Assembly (NCBI GenBank): GCA_963728655.1
Contig: CAVSLD010000006.1
Coordinates: forward strand, 806,001 to 870,000
Length of the DNA stretch: 64,000 nt
Direction: 5' to 3'
Source of the DNA: Iamia sp963728655
GTDB lineage: Bacteria > Actinomycetota > Acidimicrobiia > Acidimicrobiales > Iamiaceae
Below, piece by piece: positions 26,177 to 33,841 of this stretch (within the stretch, counting starts at the first letter, position 1; each line of letters opens with the position of its first letter). Position numbers and translations under genes: made by a program. The notes below the pieces were generated by a model, which had not been told where the DNA came from, ran no database searches, and was given only the letters and a program-made list of their open reading frames with translations.

Positions 26177-27241
26177 TCAGGCCCCCTTCCCGGCGAAGCC
26201 GTAGAGGTCGGCCAGCTCGGGGTCGTCGGCGGCCAGCTCCTGGGCCAGCGACAGGATGACGTGGCACTGCTTGACCGAGGCGTCGTCCTCCATCTTCCCG
26301 TCGAGCATCACCGCGCCGGTGCCGTCGCCCATGGCCTCGATCACCCGCTGGGCGTGGGCCACGTCGTCGGGGTCGGGGGAGAACACCTTCTTGGCGATGT
26401 CGATCTGCACCGGGTGCAGGCTCCAGGCCCCCACGCAGCCCAGCAGGTAGGCGTTGCGGAACTGGTCCTCGCACGCCGTGGTGTCCCCGATGTCGCCGAA
26501 CGGGCCGTAGTACGGGAGGATCCCGTTGGCCACGCAGGCGTCGACCATGCGGGCCACCGTGTAGTGCCACAGGTCCTGCTGGTAGGTGGCCCGGGGGGCG
26601 TCGTCGTCGGTCGCGTCGGGGTCCTGGCGCACCAGGTAGCCGGGGTGGCCGCCGCCGACCCGGGTGGTCTTCATGCGCCGGTTGGCGGCCAGGTCGGCGG
26701 GGCCGAGCGACAGGCCCTGCATGCGGGGGCTGGCGGCGCAGATCTCCTCCACGTTGGCCACGCCCCTGGCCGTCTCGAGGATGGCGTGGACGAGCAGTGG
26801 CTCGGTGAGGCCGGCCTTGGCCTCCAGCTGGGCCAGAAGTCGGTCGACGAAGTGGATGTCCTCGGGTCCCTCGACCTTGGGGATCATGATCACGTCGAGG
26901 GCCTCGCCCACCTCGGTGACGGCGGTGGTGAGGTCGTCGAGGCCCCACGGCGAGTCGAGCGAGTTGACCCGGGTCCACAGCTGGGTGCCCTCGGCCTCCC
27001 ACGCCTTCCCGACGTCGACCAGGCCGGAGCGGGCCGCCTCCTTGTCGCTGGCGGGGACGCCGTCCTCCAGGTTGGCCAGCAGCACGTCGACCTTGGTCGC
27101 CATGTCGGGCACCTTGCCGACCATCTTCGGGTTCGACGCCGGGAAGAAGTGGATCATCCGCGACGGGCGGACGGGGATCTCCCGGACCGGCTCGGGGGCC
27201 CCGACGGCGAGGGGGCGGAAGAAGTCCTTCGGGCTGCGCAC
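26177..27241 (-). CDS. mcl: L-malyl-CoA / beta-methylmalyl-CoA lyase-like protein
   Basis: A 354-residue CitE-fold lyase. From memory it follows the Chloroflexus malyl-CoA lyase closely throughout: KDFFRPLAVGAPEPVRE at the start, VDVLLANLEDGVP, RVNSLDSPWGLDD, DVIMIPKVEGPEDIHFVD, HAILETARGVANVEEI, SLGPADLAANRRMKTTRVGG, and DGKMEDDASVKQ. That enzyme splits malyl-CoA into acetyl-CoA and glyoxylate, and methylmalyl-CoA into propionyl-CoA and glyoxylate. GTG 27241 is preceded by GGAGG. A second CitE-like gene follows 2 bp downstream. No other gene of the 3-hydroxypropionate or ethylmalonyl-CoA routes is in the window, so the physiological role is open. Confidence 0.82.
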   Translation of the reverse strand: MRSPKDFFRPLAVGAPEPVREIPVRPSRMIHFFPASNPKMVGKVPDMATKVDVLLANLEDGVPASDKEAARSGLVDVGKAWEAEGTQLWTRVNSLDSPWGLDDLTTAVTEVGEALDVIMIPKVEGPEDIHFVDRLLAQLEAKAGLTEPLLVHAILETARGVANVEEICAASPRMQGLSLGPADLAANRRMKTTRVGGGHPGYLVRQDPDATDDDAPRATYQQDLWHYTVARMVDACVANGILPYYGPFGDIGDTTACEDQFRNAYLLGCVGAWSLHPVQIDIAKKVFSPDPDDVAHAQRVIEAMGDGTGAVMLDGKMEDDASVKQCHVILSLAQELAADDPELADLYGFAGKGA

Positions 27242-27415
27242 GGTGTCCTCCGGTGCGGTCGACGACGGCGCCGAACCTAGGACCCCCACGGCAGGGGTGC
27301 GAAGTCCGTCGGGGCCGTCCGGCCCCGGGCGACCGGGGGGTCGGCCCGGTTGGGTCCGGTGCCATCGGGGAGGGGCGTGGGTACGGTCGACCGCACGTCT
27401 CCCCGGAGGTCCCCC

Positions 27416-28897
27416 ATGGCAGCGTCCACCACCCTCACCGGCCACGAGGCCGAGGTCGTCGAGGCCGTCCCCCAGGGCCTCTTCATCGGAGGGGAGTGGC
27501 GCCCCGGCTCCGGCGGCGGCGAGATCGACGTCGAGGACCCCTCCACCGGTGAGGCGATCACCTCGGTGGCCGACGCCACGCCCGACGACGGCGACGCCGC
27601 CCTCGCCGCCGCGGTCGAGGCCCAGGCCGACTGGGCCGCCACCCCGCCCCGTGACAGGGGCGAGATCCTGCGCTCGGCGTGGGAGGCCATCACCTCCCGC
27701 TCCGATGAGCTGGCCCTGCTGATGACCCTCGAGAACGGCAAGGCGCTCAAGGACGCGAAGGCCGAGATCACCTACGGGGCCGAGTTCCTCCGCTGGTTCT
27801 CCGAGGAGGCGGTGCGCATCTCGGGCCGGTGGTCGACGGCGCCCAACGGGTCGAGCCGGCTGCTCACCATGCGCCAGCCCGTCGGCCCGTGCCTGTTCGT
27901 CACGCCCTGGAACTTCCCCCTCGCCATGGGCACCCGCAAGATCGGCCCCGCCATCGCCGCCGGCTGCACCATGGTGGTCAAGCCGGCCCGGTCGACGCCG
28001 CTGTCGATGCTCGTGCTGGCCCAGATCCTCACCGAGGCGGGCCTGCCCGAGGGCGTGCTCAACGTCATCACCACCTCGACCACCGGCAAGGTGGTCGAGC
28101 CGCTCATCCGCGATCCGCGCCTGCGCAAGCTGTCCTTCACCGGGTCCACCGAGGTGGGCCGCAGCCTCATGGAGCAGGCCTCCGAGCAGCTGCTCCGGGT
28201 GTCGATGGAGCTGGGCGGCAACGCCCCGTTCGTCGTGTTCGGCGACGCCGACGTCGATGCCGCCATCGAGGGGGCCATGGTGGCGAAGATGCGCAACGGC
28301 GGTGAGGCCTGCACCTCGGCCAACCGCTTCCTCGTCCACGACTCGGTGGCCGACGAGCTCACCTCCAAGCTCACCGAGCGCATGGGGTCGATGAAGGTCG
28401 GGCGGGGCACCGACGACGGCGTGGAGGTCGGCCCGCTCGTCGACGCCGACACCCGTGACAAGGTCAGCGAGCTGGTCGACGATGCGGTCGGCAGGGGCGC
28501 CGAGGCCCTCACGGGCGGCGAGGCGATCGGCGACGCCGGCTACTTCTACGCCCCCACCGTGCTCGGCTCGGTGCCCGACGACGCCCGCCTCCTGAAGGAG
28601 GAGATCTTCGGGCCGGTCGCCCCCATCACCACCTTCTCCACCGACGACGAGGCCATCGCGGGCGCCAACGACACCGAGTTCGGCCTGGTGTCCTACGTCT
28701 ACACCCGCGACCTCGATCGGGCCCTCCGCGTCTGCGAGGCCATCGAGGCCGGCATGGTCGGGCTCAACACCGGCCTGGTGTCGAACCCGGCCGCCCCCTT
28801 CGGGGGCATCAAGCACTCCGGCTTCGGCCGGGAGGGCGGCGCCGAGGGCATCGACGAGTACCTGGAGACCAAGTACGTCGGCATCTCGCTCGGCTGA
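27416..28897 (+). CDS. NAD(P)-dependent aldehyde dehydrogenase, succinate-semialdehyde type
   Basis: A 493-residue aldehyde dehydrogenase with all family blocks: FVTPWNFPLAMGTRKIGPA, the cofactor loop FTGSTEVGR, catalytic Glu in MELGGNAP, catalytic Cys in GGEACTSANR, and KEEIFGPVAPI. The Arg/Ser pattern and the C-terminal block GGIKHSGFGREGG fit succinate-semialdehyde dehydrogenases, but substrate specificity is not proven. ATG 27416 has an ideal GGAGGT five nucleotides upstream. It is divergent from the malyl-CoA-lyase operon, sharing a 174-bp intergenic region, so the two may be co-regulated. Confidence 0.88.
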   Translation: MAASTTLTGHEAEVVEAVPQGLFIGGEWRPGSGGGEIDVEDPSTGEAITSVADATPDDGDAALAAAVEAQADWAATPPRDRGEILRSAWEAITSRSDELALLMTLENGKALKDAKAEITYGAEFLRWFSEEAVRISGRWSTAPNGSSRLLTMRQPVGPCLFVTPWNFPLAMGTRKIGPAIAAGCTMVVKPARSTPLSMLVLAQILTEAGLPEGVLNVITTSTTGKVVEPLIRDPRLRKLSFTGSTEVGRSLMEQASEQLLRVSMELGGNAPFVVFGDADVDAAIEGAMVAKMRNGGEACTSANRFLVHDSVADELTSKLTERMGSMKVGRGTDDGVEVGPLVDADTRDKVSELVDDAVGRGAEALTGGEAIGDAGYFYAPTVLGSVPDDARLLKEEIFGPVAPITTFSTDDEAIAGANDTEFGLVSYVYTRDLDRALRVCEAIEAGMVGLNTGLVSNPAAPFGGIKHSGFGREGGAEGIDEYLETKYVGISLG

Positions 28898-28916
28898 CGC
28901 CCCGGCCGGCGCCCCC

Positions 28917-29291
28917 TCAGACCCGGTCGAAGGGACCGGCGCCCGGCGCGTCGGCGCCGCAGAACGCGCACGCGGGTCGACCGTGGGGGACGGCGGCGTC
29001 GCAGGCACCGCACCGGCGCAGCGGTCGGTGGCGGCGCCCGTCGACGGCACCGGAGGCCTGGTCCAGCTCGACGATCCGGGCGCTCAGCTGCGCGTCGGTG
29101 AGGCCCAGGCGCTCGGAGGCCAGGTCCCACAGGGCGTCGGTGAGCAGCAGCAGCCGCTCGATGCGATCCTCGAGGGCCTCGACGTCGTCGCGCATGGCCT
29201 CGGTGCGGTGGAGCTGGGCCGTCTCCGCGCTGGCCTGTCCGGCTCGCAGGTGGCGCAGCGACATCTGCTGGTGCATGTCCCAGAGGCCCAT
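28917..29291 (-). CDS. small helical protein with C-terminal zinc ribbon
   Basis: A 124-residue protein of unknown function. Residues 1-80 are predicted helical and charged (DDVEALEDRIERLLLLTDALWD, a likely coiled coil). The C-terminus has a CxxC...CxxC zinc ribbon (CGACDAAVPHGRPACAFCGA). Start ATG 29291 is chosen because it follows the shortest intergenic gap to the divergent phosphatase-like gene. It may be an adaptor or RNA-associated protein, but this is only a guess from the fold. Confidence 0.72.
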   Translation of the reverse strand: MGLWDMHQQMSLRHLRAGQASAETAQLHRTEAMRDDVEALEDRIERLLLLTDALWDLASERLGLTDAQLSARIVELDQASGAVDGRRHRPLRRCGACDAAVPHGRPACAFCGADAPGAGPFDRV

Positions 29292-29351
29292 CCCCCTCCA
29301 TCGGCGGGCGCCCGCTGCTCCTGAAGGGCCGGCGCAGGGCATGGTGGGGCG

Positions 29352-30161
29352 GTGAGCCTCGGGGACGGCACCGGTGCGGGTGTGGTGATGACCTTCAACG
29401 TGGGTCGCGGGGCCACCGGCCCCCGCGGCACGGACCAGGCCGACCTCGGGCGGGTGGCCGAGGTGCTGGCTGCCGACGGCGGGGTCGACGTGGCCTGCCT
29501 CCAGGAGGTCCACGGTGCCGACGTCCCGCTCCTGTGCGCCGCCCTGCGCCACGACCACGGCCTGGACCACCACGCCCACTTCACCCCCACGGTGCCGGCG
29601 GCGACGATGGCCCGGAGCCTGGCCGCGGCGCGGGCACGGGGCGACGAGCGGCGGGCCGCCCACCTCCTGGACCGCCAGAGCGACTTCGGGATCGCGGTGC
29701 TGTCACGGTCGCCGCTGACCTCGGCCACCGACCACGTCCTGCCCGACGACCGGCGCGAGCCCCGTGCCGCCCAGGTGGTGGCGACCCGGGTGGGCGGGGC
29801 CCCGGTGACGGTGGTGAACACCCACCTCGGGCTGGTCACCGACCGGCGGCTGCGCGACCTCCTCCTGTTCCGCCCCGCCCCCCAACGGGCCCAGACCCGG
29901 ACCTTCCTCGACCTGGCCTCCCGCGCCGTCGGGCCCGTCGTCGCGGCGGGCGACCTCAACCAGGTCCCCACCGTCCTCAGCTCGGCGCTGGCCGGGAGGG
30001 ACCTGGTCGTGGCCACCGACACCCGCCGTCCCACCTGTGGCCGGCGCACCATCGACTTCGTGCTCACCGGCCACGGTGCGTCGGGCGACGACCCCGAGGT
30101 GCGCCCGGTGCCGGTGTCGGACCACGACCCCGTCGTGGTGCACCTCACCCTCCCGACCTGA
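29352..30161 (+). CDS. endonuclease/exonuclease/phosphatase (EEP) family protein
   Basis: A 269-residue protein with the EEP metal-dependent phosphoesterase blocks in order: MTFNVGRG (N-terminal Asn), CLQEV (Glu), VVNTHLG (His), AAGDLNQVP (Asp, Asn) and SDHDPVVVHL (Asp-His near the end). There is no signal peptide, so it is probably cytoplasmic. The substrate could be nucleic acid, an inositol phosphate or a lipid phosphate. GTG 29352 is the first start that keeps the whole domain. Confidence 0.85.
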   Translation: MSLGDGTGAGVVMTFNVGRGATGPRGTDQADLGRVAEVLAADGGVDVACLQEVHGADVPLLCAALRHDHGLDHHAHFTPTVPAATMARSLAAARARGDERRAAHLLDRQSDFGIAVLSRSPLTSATDHVLPDDRREPRAAQVVATRVGGAPVTVVNTHLGLVTDRRLRDLLLFRPAPQRAQTRTFLDLASRAVGPVVAAGDLNQVPTVLSSALAGRDLVVATDTRRPTCGRRTIDFVLTGHGASGDDPEVRPVPVSDHDPVVVHLTLPT

Positions 30162-30291
30162 GCCACCCCTCCTCTCCGACGAGGTGTTGAGGTTGCCGGG
30201 GCCAGGGCACCGGCCACCTCCACCAGGACGACCGCGGGTCGCTCGGCCGAGGACCGGCGGGGGGCGGGGCGGGCGGCTGTAGGTTGCGCCG

Positions 30292-31650
30292 GTGCGCTGT
30301 GAAGTCGTCGCCGTGGGGACCGAGCTCCTGCTCGGCCAGATCGTGGACACCAACTCGTCGTGGATCGGCGAGCAGCTGGCCCTGGTGGGCATCGACTCGC
30401 TCCGCCAGACCAAGGTCGGCGACAACATGGACCGCATCGTGGCCGTCATCTCCGAGGCGGTGGACCGGGCCGAGGCGGTCATCGTGTGCGGCGGGCTGGG
30501 CCCCACCCAGGACGACATCACCCGTGACGCCATCGCCCGGGTGATGGGCGTGGAGCTCGACCTCGACGAGGCCGTCGCCGCTCGCATCGAGGCCATGTTC
30601 GGCGGGCGGGGCCGGCGCATGCCCATGAACAACCTGCGCCAGGCCGAGGTGCCGGCGGGCGCCACCGCCATCGCCGACCCCCAGCCCGGCACCGCCCCGG
30701 GGCTCATCTGCCCGTTCACCCGGCCCGGCCCCGACGGCGACCCCGTCACCAAGGTGATCTACGCCGTGCCCGGCGTGCCCCACGAGATGAAGGAGATCAT
30801 GACCCGGGCGGTCTTCCCCGACCTCACGGCCCGGGCCGGGGTCCGCGCCGCCATCCGCAGCCGCACCCTGCGCACGTGGGGCGAGAGCGAGTCGGGCCTG
30901 GCCGAGCGGCTCTCCGACCGCATGGACGCCATCGACCGGGCCGCGGCGGCGGGCGAGCCCGCGGGCGGCGTCACCATCGCCTTCCTGGCCTCCGGCATCG
31001 AGGGCCTCAAGGTCCGCCTGACGGCCAAGGCCCCGTCGCCGGAGGAGGCCGAGGCCCTCCTGGCCGCCGAGGAGGCCCAGGTCCGGGCCGTCCTCGGTCC
31101 CGACCTCGTCTTCGGCATCGACGACGAGACCATGGAGAGCGCGGTCCTCTCGCTGCTCGAGCGCACCGACCTCACCCTCGGCCTGGCCGAGTCGCTCACC
31201 GGCGGCCTGGCCGCGTCGAGGCTCACCGACGTCCCCGGTGCCTCCCGCACCTTCCGGGGTGCGGTCGTCTCCTACGCCTCGGAGGTCAAGCACGACGTGC
31301 TCGACGTGCCCGAGGGGCCCGTCGTCCGCGCCGAGGCGGCCGAGGCCATGGCCACCGGTGCCCGGAGGGTGCTGGGCGCGGATGTCGGGCTGTCGTTCAC
31401 CGGCGTGGCCGGCCCCGACCCCCAGGACGGCGAGAAGCCGGGGACGGTGTTCGTGGGCCTCGACCTCGACGGCGAGGTGACCTCGATCCGCCTCCAGCTG
31501 CCCGGCGACCGCCTCCGGGTGCGACAGTTCTCGGTCATCTCCGCCCTCGGCCTGCTGCGCACCCGCCTGGTCGCGCGCCTCGACGGCGAGGGCGAGGTGG
31601 CCGACCTCCGCGCCCGCTCGATGCCGGCCTGGGGCGGCGACGCCGACTAG
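30292..31650 (+). CDS. cinA: CinA-like competence/damage-inducible protein with NMN-deamidase domain
   Basis: A 452-residue two-domain protein. Residues 1-170 are the molybdopterin-binding-like domain (AVGTELLLGQIVDTNSSW, CGGLGPTQDD, VPAGATAIADPQPGTAPG). Residues 290-440 are the CinA C-terminal domain (LGLAESLTGGLAASRLTD, FRGAVVSYASEVKHDVLDVP, FTGVAGPDPQDGEKPGTV), which is the nicotinamide mononucleotide deamidase (PncC) fold used in NAD recycling. TAGGTT (30280-30285) is six nucleotides before GTG 30292. It commonly precedes recA; here a LysR/TauE pair lies between. Confidence 0.93.
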   Translation: MRCEVVAVGTELLLGQIVDTNSSWIGEQLALVGIDSLRQTKVGDNMDRIVAVISEAVDRAEAVIVCGGLGPTQDDITRDAIARVMGVELDLDEAVAARIEAMFGGRGRRMPMNNLRQAEVPAGATAIADPQPGTAPGLICPFTRPGPDGDPVTKVIYAVPGVPHEMKEIMTRAVFPDLTARAGVRAAIRSRTLRTWGESESGLAERLSDRMDAIDRAAAAGEPAGGVTIAFLASGIEGLKVRLTAKAPSPEEAEALLAAEEAQVRAVLGPDLVFGIDDETMESAVLSLLERTDLTLGLAESLTGGLAASRLTDVPGASRTFRGAVVSYASEVKHDVLDVPEGPVVRAEAAEAMATGARRVLGADVGLSFTGVAGPDPQDGEKPGTVFVGLDLDGEVTSIRLQLPGDRLRVRQFSVISALGLLRTRLVARLDGEGEVADLRARSMPAWGGDAD

Positions 31651-31702
31651 CGACGCCCTCCATCGGGCTGGACCCCGCCCGAGCCGTCCACCCGGCGAAC
31701 CC

Positions 31703-31716
31703 TGGACGCGTGTCCA
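31703..31716. other. 14-bp perfect palindrome between convergent genes
   Basis: TGGAC-GCGT-GTCCA forms a perfect palindrome in the 100-bp gap between the 3' ends of cinA and the LysR gene. With a 4-base centre it is too tight for a hairpin and looks more like a protein-binding site, an odd place between two gene ends. No role can be assigned. Confidence 0.45.
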
Positions 31717-31750
31717 AAGGTCGAGGGGAGGAGGGTCGCGCGGGCCGGGG

Positions 31751-32632
31751 TCAGGTCCGGGTGGGGGAGGGGGCCAGGCCGAGGAGGGCGGCGGCGGCCG
31801 GGGCGAGGGCGTCGGGGCGGTGGACGAAGCCGACCCGGCGTCGGAGCGGGGGGTCGAGGCGGGCCACCACGGCGCCCCCGGCCTCGGCCTGGCGGGCCTG
31901 GGGCCCGGCCAGCAGGGCGGAGCCGGCGCCGGCCACGACGAGGGGGGCGAGGGCGTCGCGGTGCGCCGTCTCCACCACGACGTGGGGCTCGACGCCGGCC
32001 GCTGCGCAGGCGTCGTCGAGCAGGGCCCGGGTCGAGGTGCCCACCGGGCTGGTGACCAGGTCCATCGACCCCAGCCGGGCGGTGGGCACCCGGCGGCTGC
32101 GGGGTAGGCGGGCCCCGGGCGGGGCGACCAGCAGCACCTCCTGGGTGGCGACCGGGTGGACCTCCAGGCCGGGGACGTCGCCGCCGACCTCGGCCAGGCC
32201 CAGCTCGGCCTCGCCCCGGCGCACCTGGGCGAGGAGGGCGGCGCGGTCGTCCTGGGCCGTCACCCGCACCGAGACGCCCGGGTGGGCGGCGCGGAAGCGG
32301 CCCACCAGGTCCACGAGGGGGTCGACGGCCAGCGTGCGCAGCGACACCACGTCGACGTGGCCGGCCCGCAGCTCGGCCACCTCCGCGGTCGCGACCCGGG
32401 CGGCCTCGGCCGCCCGGAGCAGCTGGCGGGCGGGCCCCACGAAGGCCTCCCCGGCGGGGGTGAGGGCCACCCGCCTCCCCAGGCGCCGGAAGAGCGGCAC
32501 CCCGAGGTCCCGCTCCAGGGCGGCGACCGACTGCGACAGGGCGGGCTGGGTGATGTGGACCTCGTCGGCCGCGGCGGTGAAGCCGCCGGTGTCGGCCACG
32601 GCCAGGGCGTGCTCGACCTGTCGGATCTCCAC
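31751..32632 (-). CDS. LysR-family transcriptional regulator
   Basis: A 293-residue LysR activator or repressor. The winged helix is at residues 1-60 (GGFTAAADEVHITQPALSQSVAALERDLGVPLFRR), followed by a substrate-binding domain with HVDVVSLRTLAVDPLVD and ATQEVLLVAPPGARLP. GTG 32632 is the start. It is divergent from the TauE/SafE gene and a 19-bp palindrome with the T-N11-A signature lies in between, the classic LysR layout. It probably senses a substrate related to the transporter (often sulfonates or sulfite), by inference only. Confidence 0.9.
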   Translation of the reverse strand: MEIRQVEHALAVADTGGFTAAADEVHITQPALSQSVAALERDLGVPLFRRLGRRVALTPAGEAFVGPARQLLRAAEAARVATAEVAELRAGHVDVVSLRTLAVDPLVDLVGRFRAAHPGVSVRVTAQDDRAALLAQVRRGEAELGLAEVGGDVPGLEVHPVATQEVLLVAPPGARLPRSRRVPTARLGSMDLVTSPVGTSTRALLDDACAAAGVEPHVVVETAHRDALAPLVVAGAGSALLAGPQARQAEAGGAVVARLDPPLRRRVGFVHRPDALAPAAAALLGLAPSPTRT

Positions 32633-32649
32633 GGGTGCAGGCTAGCCAC

Positions 32650-32668
32650 CCATAGGCATGGCCTATGG
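32650..32668. promoter_or_regulatory. LysR-type operator, palindrome with T-N11-A core
   Basis: CCATAGGC (32650-32657), spacer ATG (32658-32660) and GCCTATGG (32661-32668) are a perfect inverted repeat. It contains the LysR motif T-N11-A (T at 32653, A at 32665) between the divergent LysR and TauE genes, 18 bp from the LysR start codon. The ATG inside it is unlikely to be the TauE start. Confidence 0.75.
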
Positions 32669-32723
32669 CTCGGATCACGAAGACCTCTTTGCCCTATCGG
32701 TCCGAGAGGTCCACCCTGGACCC

Positions 32724-33620
32724 ATGACCCTCCTCGCCATCCTGCTCGTCGGAGCCGCCACCGGGTTCCTGGGCGGGCTGTTCGGCAAGGGGGGTTCGGC
32801 CCTGGCCACGCCCGTGCTCGCCGCCTTCGGCGTCCCGCCGATCATCGCCGTGGCCAGCCCGCTGCCGGCCACCATCCCCGGCACCCTGCTCGCCGCCCGC
32901 CAGTACGGGCGCAAGGGGCTCATCGACCGCAAGGTCACCAAGCTCTGCATCGCGGTCGGGCTGCCCGCCACCGTCGTCGGCGCCCTGCTCACCCGCTGGA
33001 TCCCGGGCGAGTCGCTGGTCAGCGCGACCGACCTGATCGTCGGCGGGCTGGGCATCAGCATCCTCGTCGGCGCCGCCCGCCGGGCGCGCCGGGCCGCCGA
33101 CCCCGCCCCCGGGGTCGACGCCTCCGAGACCGACGCACAGGGCCCCGACGGGCGCGCCCGGCTCCCGGTCGACGCCGAGACCGCCCTCGACGAGATCGCC
33201 TCCTTCGAGACCGCCCACGGGGCGGTCGCGGTCGAGGAGCGCACCGAGGGGTCCACCGACGAGCCCCGGACCTGGGTCACCGTGGCGGTGGCGGCCGGGG
33301 TCGGCCTCAGCGCCGGGCTGCTGGCCAACAGCGGGGGCTTCCTGCTGGCCCCCCTGTTCCTCGTCCTGCTGCGCCTCCCCGTGCGCCGGGCCATGGGCAC
33401 GTCGCTGGCGGTGGCGGCGGCCCTGGCCGTCCCCGGCACCATCACCCACGCCGCCCTGGGCCACATCGACCTCACCTTCGTCCTCGTGTTCGGGGCCGCC
33501 TCGGTGCCCCTGTCGGTGCTCGGGGCCCGCACCGGGCTGCGGGTCGACCCCGAGCGCCTCGAGGTCGTCTTCGGCGCCGCCCTGGTGCTGCTCTCCACGG
33601 TGCTGCTGGCCTGGGGCTGA
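32724..33620 (+). CDS. TauE/SafE-family sulfite/anion exporter
   Basis: A 298-residue membrane protein of the sulfite exporter TauE/SafE family. N-terminal block FLGGLFGKGGSALATPVLAAFG and its C-terminal counterpart AGLLANSGGFLLAPLFLVLL mark the two repeated halves with about eight membrane segments. A charged cytoplasmic loop (residues 130-190) joins them. An upstream in-frame ATG at 32658 lies in the middle of the LysR palindrome, so ATG 32724 is preferred. It is divergent from and probably controlled by the LysR gene. Confidence 0.85.
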   Translation: MTLLAILLVGAATGFLGGLFGKGGSALATPVLAAFGVPPIIAVASPLPATIPGTLLAARQYGRKGLIDRKVTKLCIAVGLPATVVGALLTRWIPGESLVSATDLIVGGLGISILVGAARRARRAADPAPGVDASETDAQGPDGRARLPVDAETALDEIASFETAHGAVAVEERTEGSTDEPRTWVTVAVAAGVGLSAGLLANSGGFLLAPLFLVLLRLPVRRAMGTSLAVAAALAVPGTITHAALGHIDLTFVLVFGAASVPLSVLGARTGLRVDPERLEVVFGAALVLLSTVLLAWG

Positions 33621-33658
33621 GCCCCGGCGGGGCGGGCCGGGCCGCGACCTGCGGGTCC

Positions 33659-33687
33659 TTGACCGAACGACTGTTCGAAACTACAGT
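33659..33687 (+). promoter_or_regulatory. recA promoter 1 with LexA (SOS) box in the spacer
   Basis: TTGACC (33659-33664) and TACAGT (33682-33687) are spaced exactly 17 bp. The spacer contains CGAAC-GACT-GTTCG (33664-33677), a perfect match to the GAAC-N4-GTTC LexA box of actinomycetes and Gram-positive bacteria. LexA bound here would block polymerase directly. Transcription would start about 150 bp before recA. Confidence 0.9.
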
Positions 33688-33743
33688 CGTGTCGTCCCGC
33701 CCACCCCGGTCGTCCCCAGGTCCCCGCACCCGGTGCCGGCTCG

Positions 33744-33766
33744 CTGTCACACCCCCTCCGTAGGGT
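33744..33766 (+). promoter_or_regulatory. recA promoter 2, RecA-NDp/PafBC-like
   Basis: CTGTCACAC (33744-33752), then 8 bp, then TAGGGT (33761-33766). This matches the geometry of the mycobacterial RecA-independent damage promoter (TTGTCRGTG-N8-TANNNT), although the first element is only a partial match (TGTCA core). It lies about 75 bp before GTG 33842. The same CTGTCACAC string, within a 16-base shared run, occurs upstream of the gene divergent from lexA. Confidence 0.6.
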
Positions 33767-33841
33767 CACCACAGATCGCTGCGGCACCCGCAGCCGGCAC
33801 CCGACAGGCCCCGCAGGGCCACCCAGGAAAGGACCACCCCC

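Noticed and set aside
32658..32660. ATG 32658 as start of the TauE gene
   Set aside because: It is the spacer of the LysR palindrome and adds 22 residues not typical of the family. ATG 32724 fits better.
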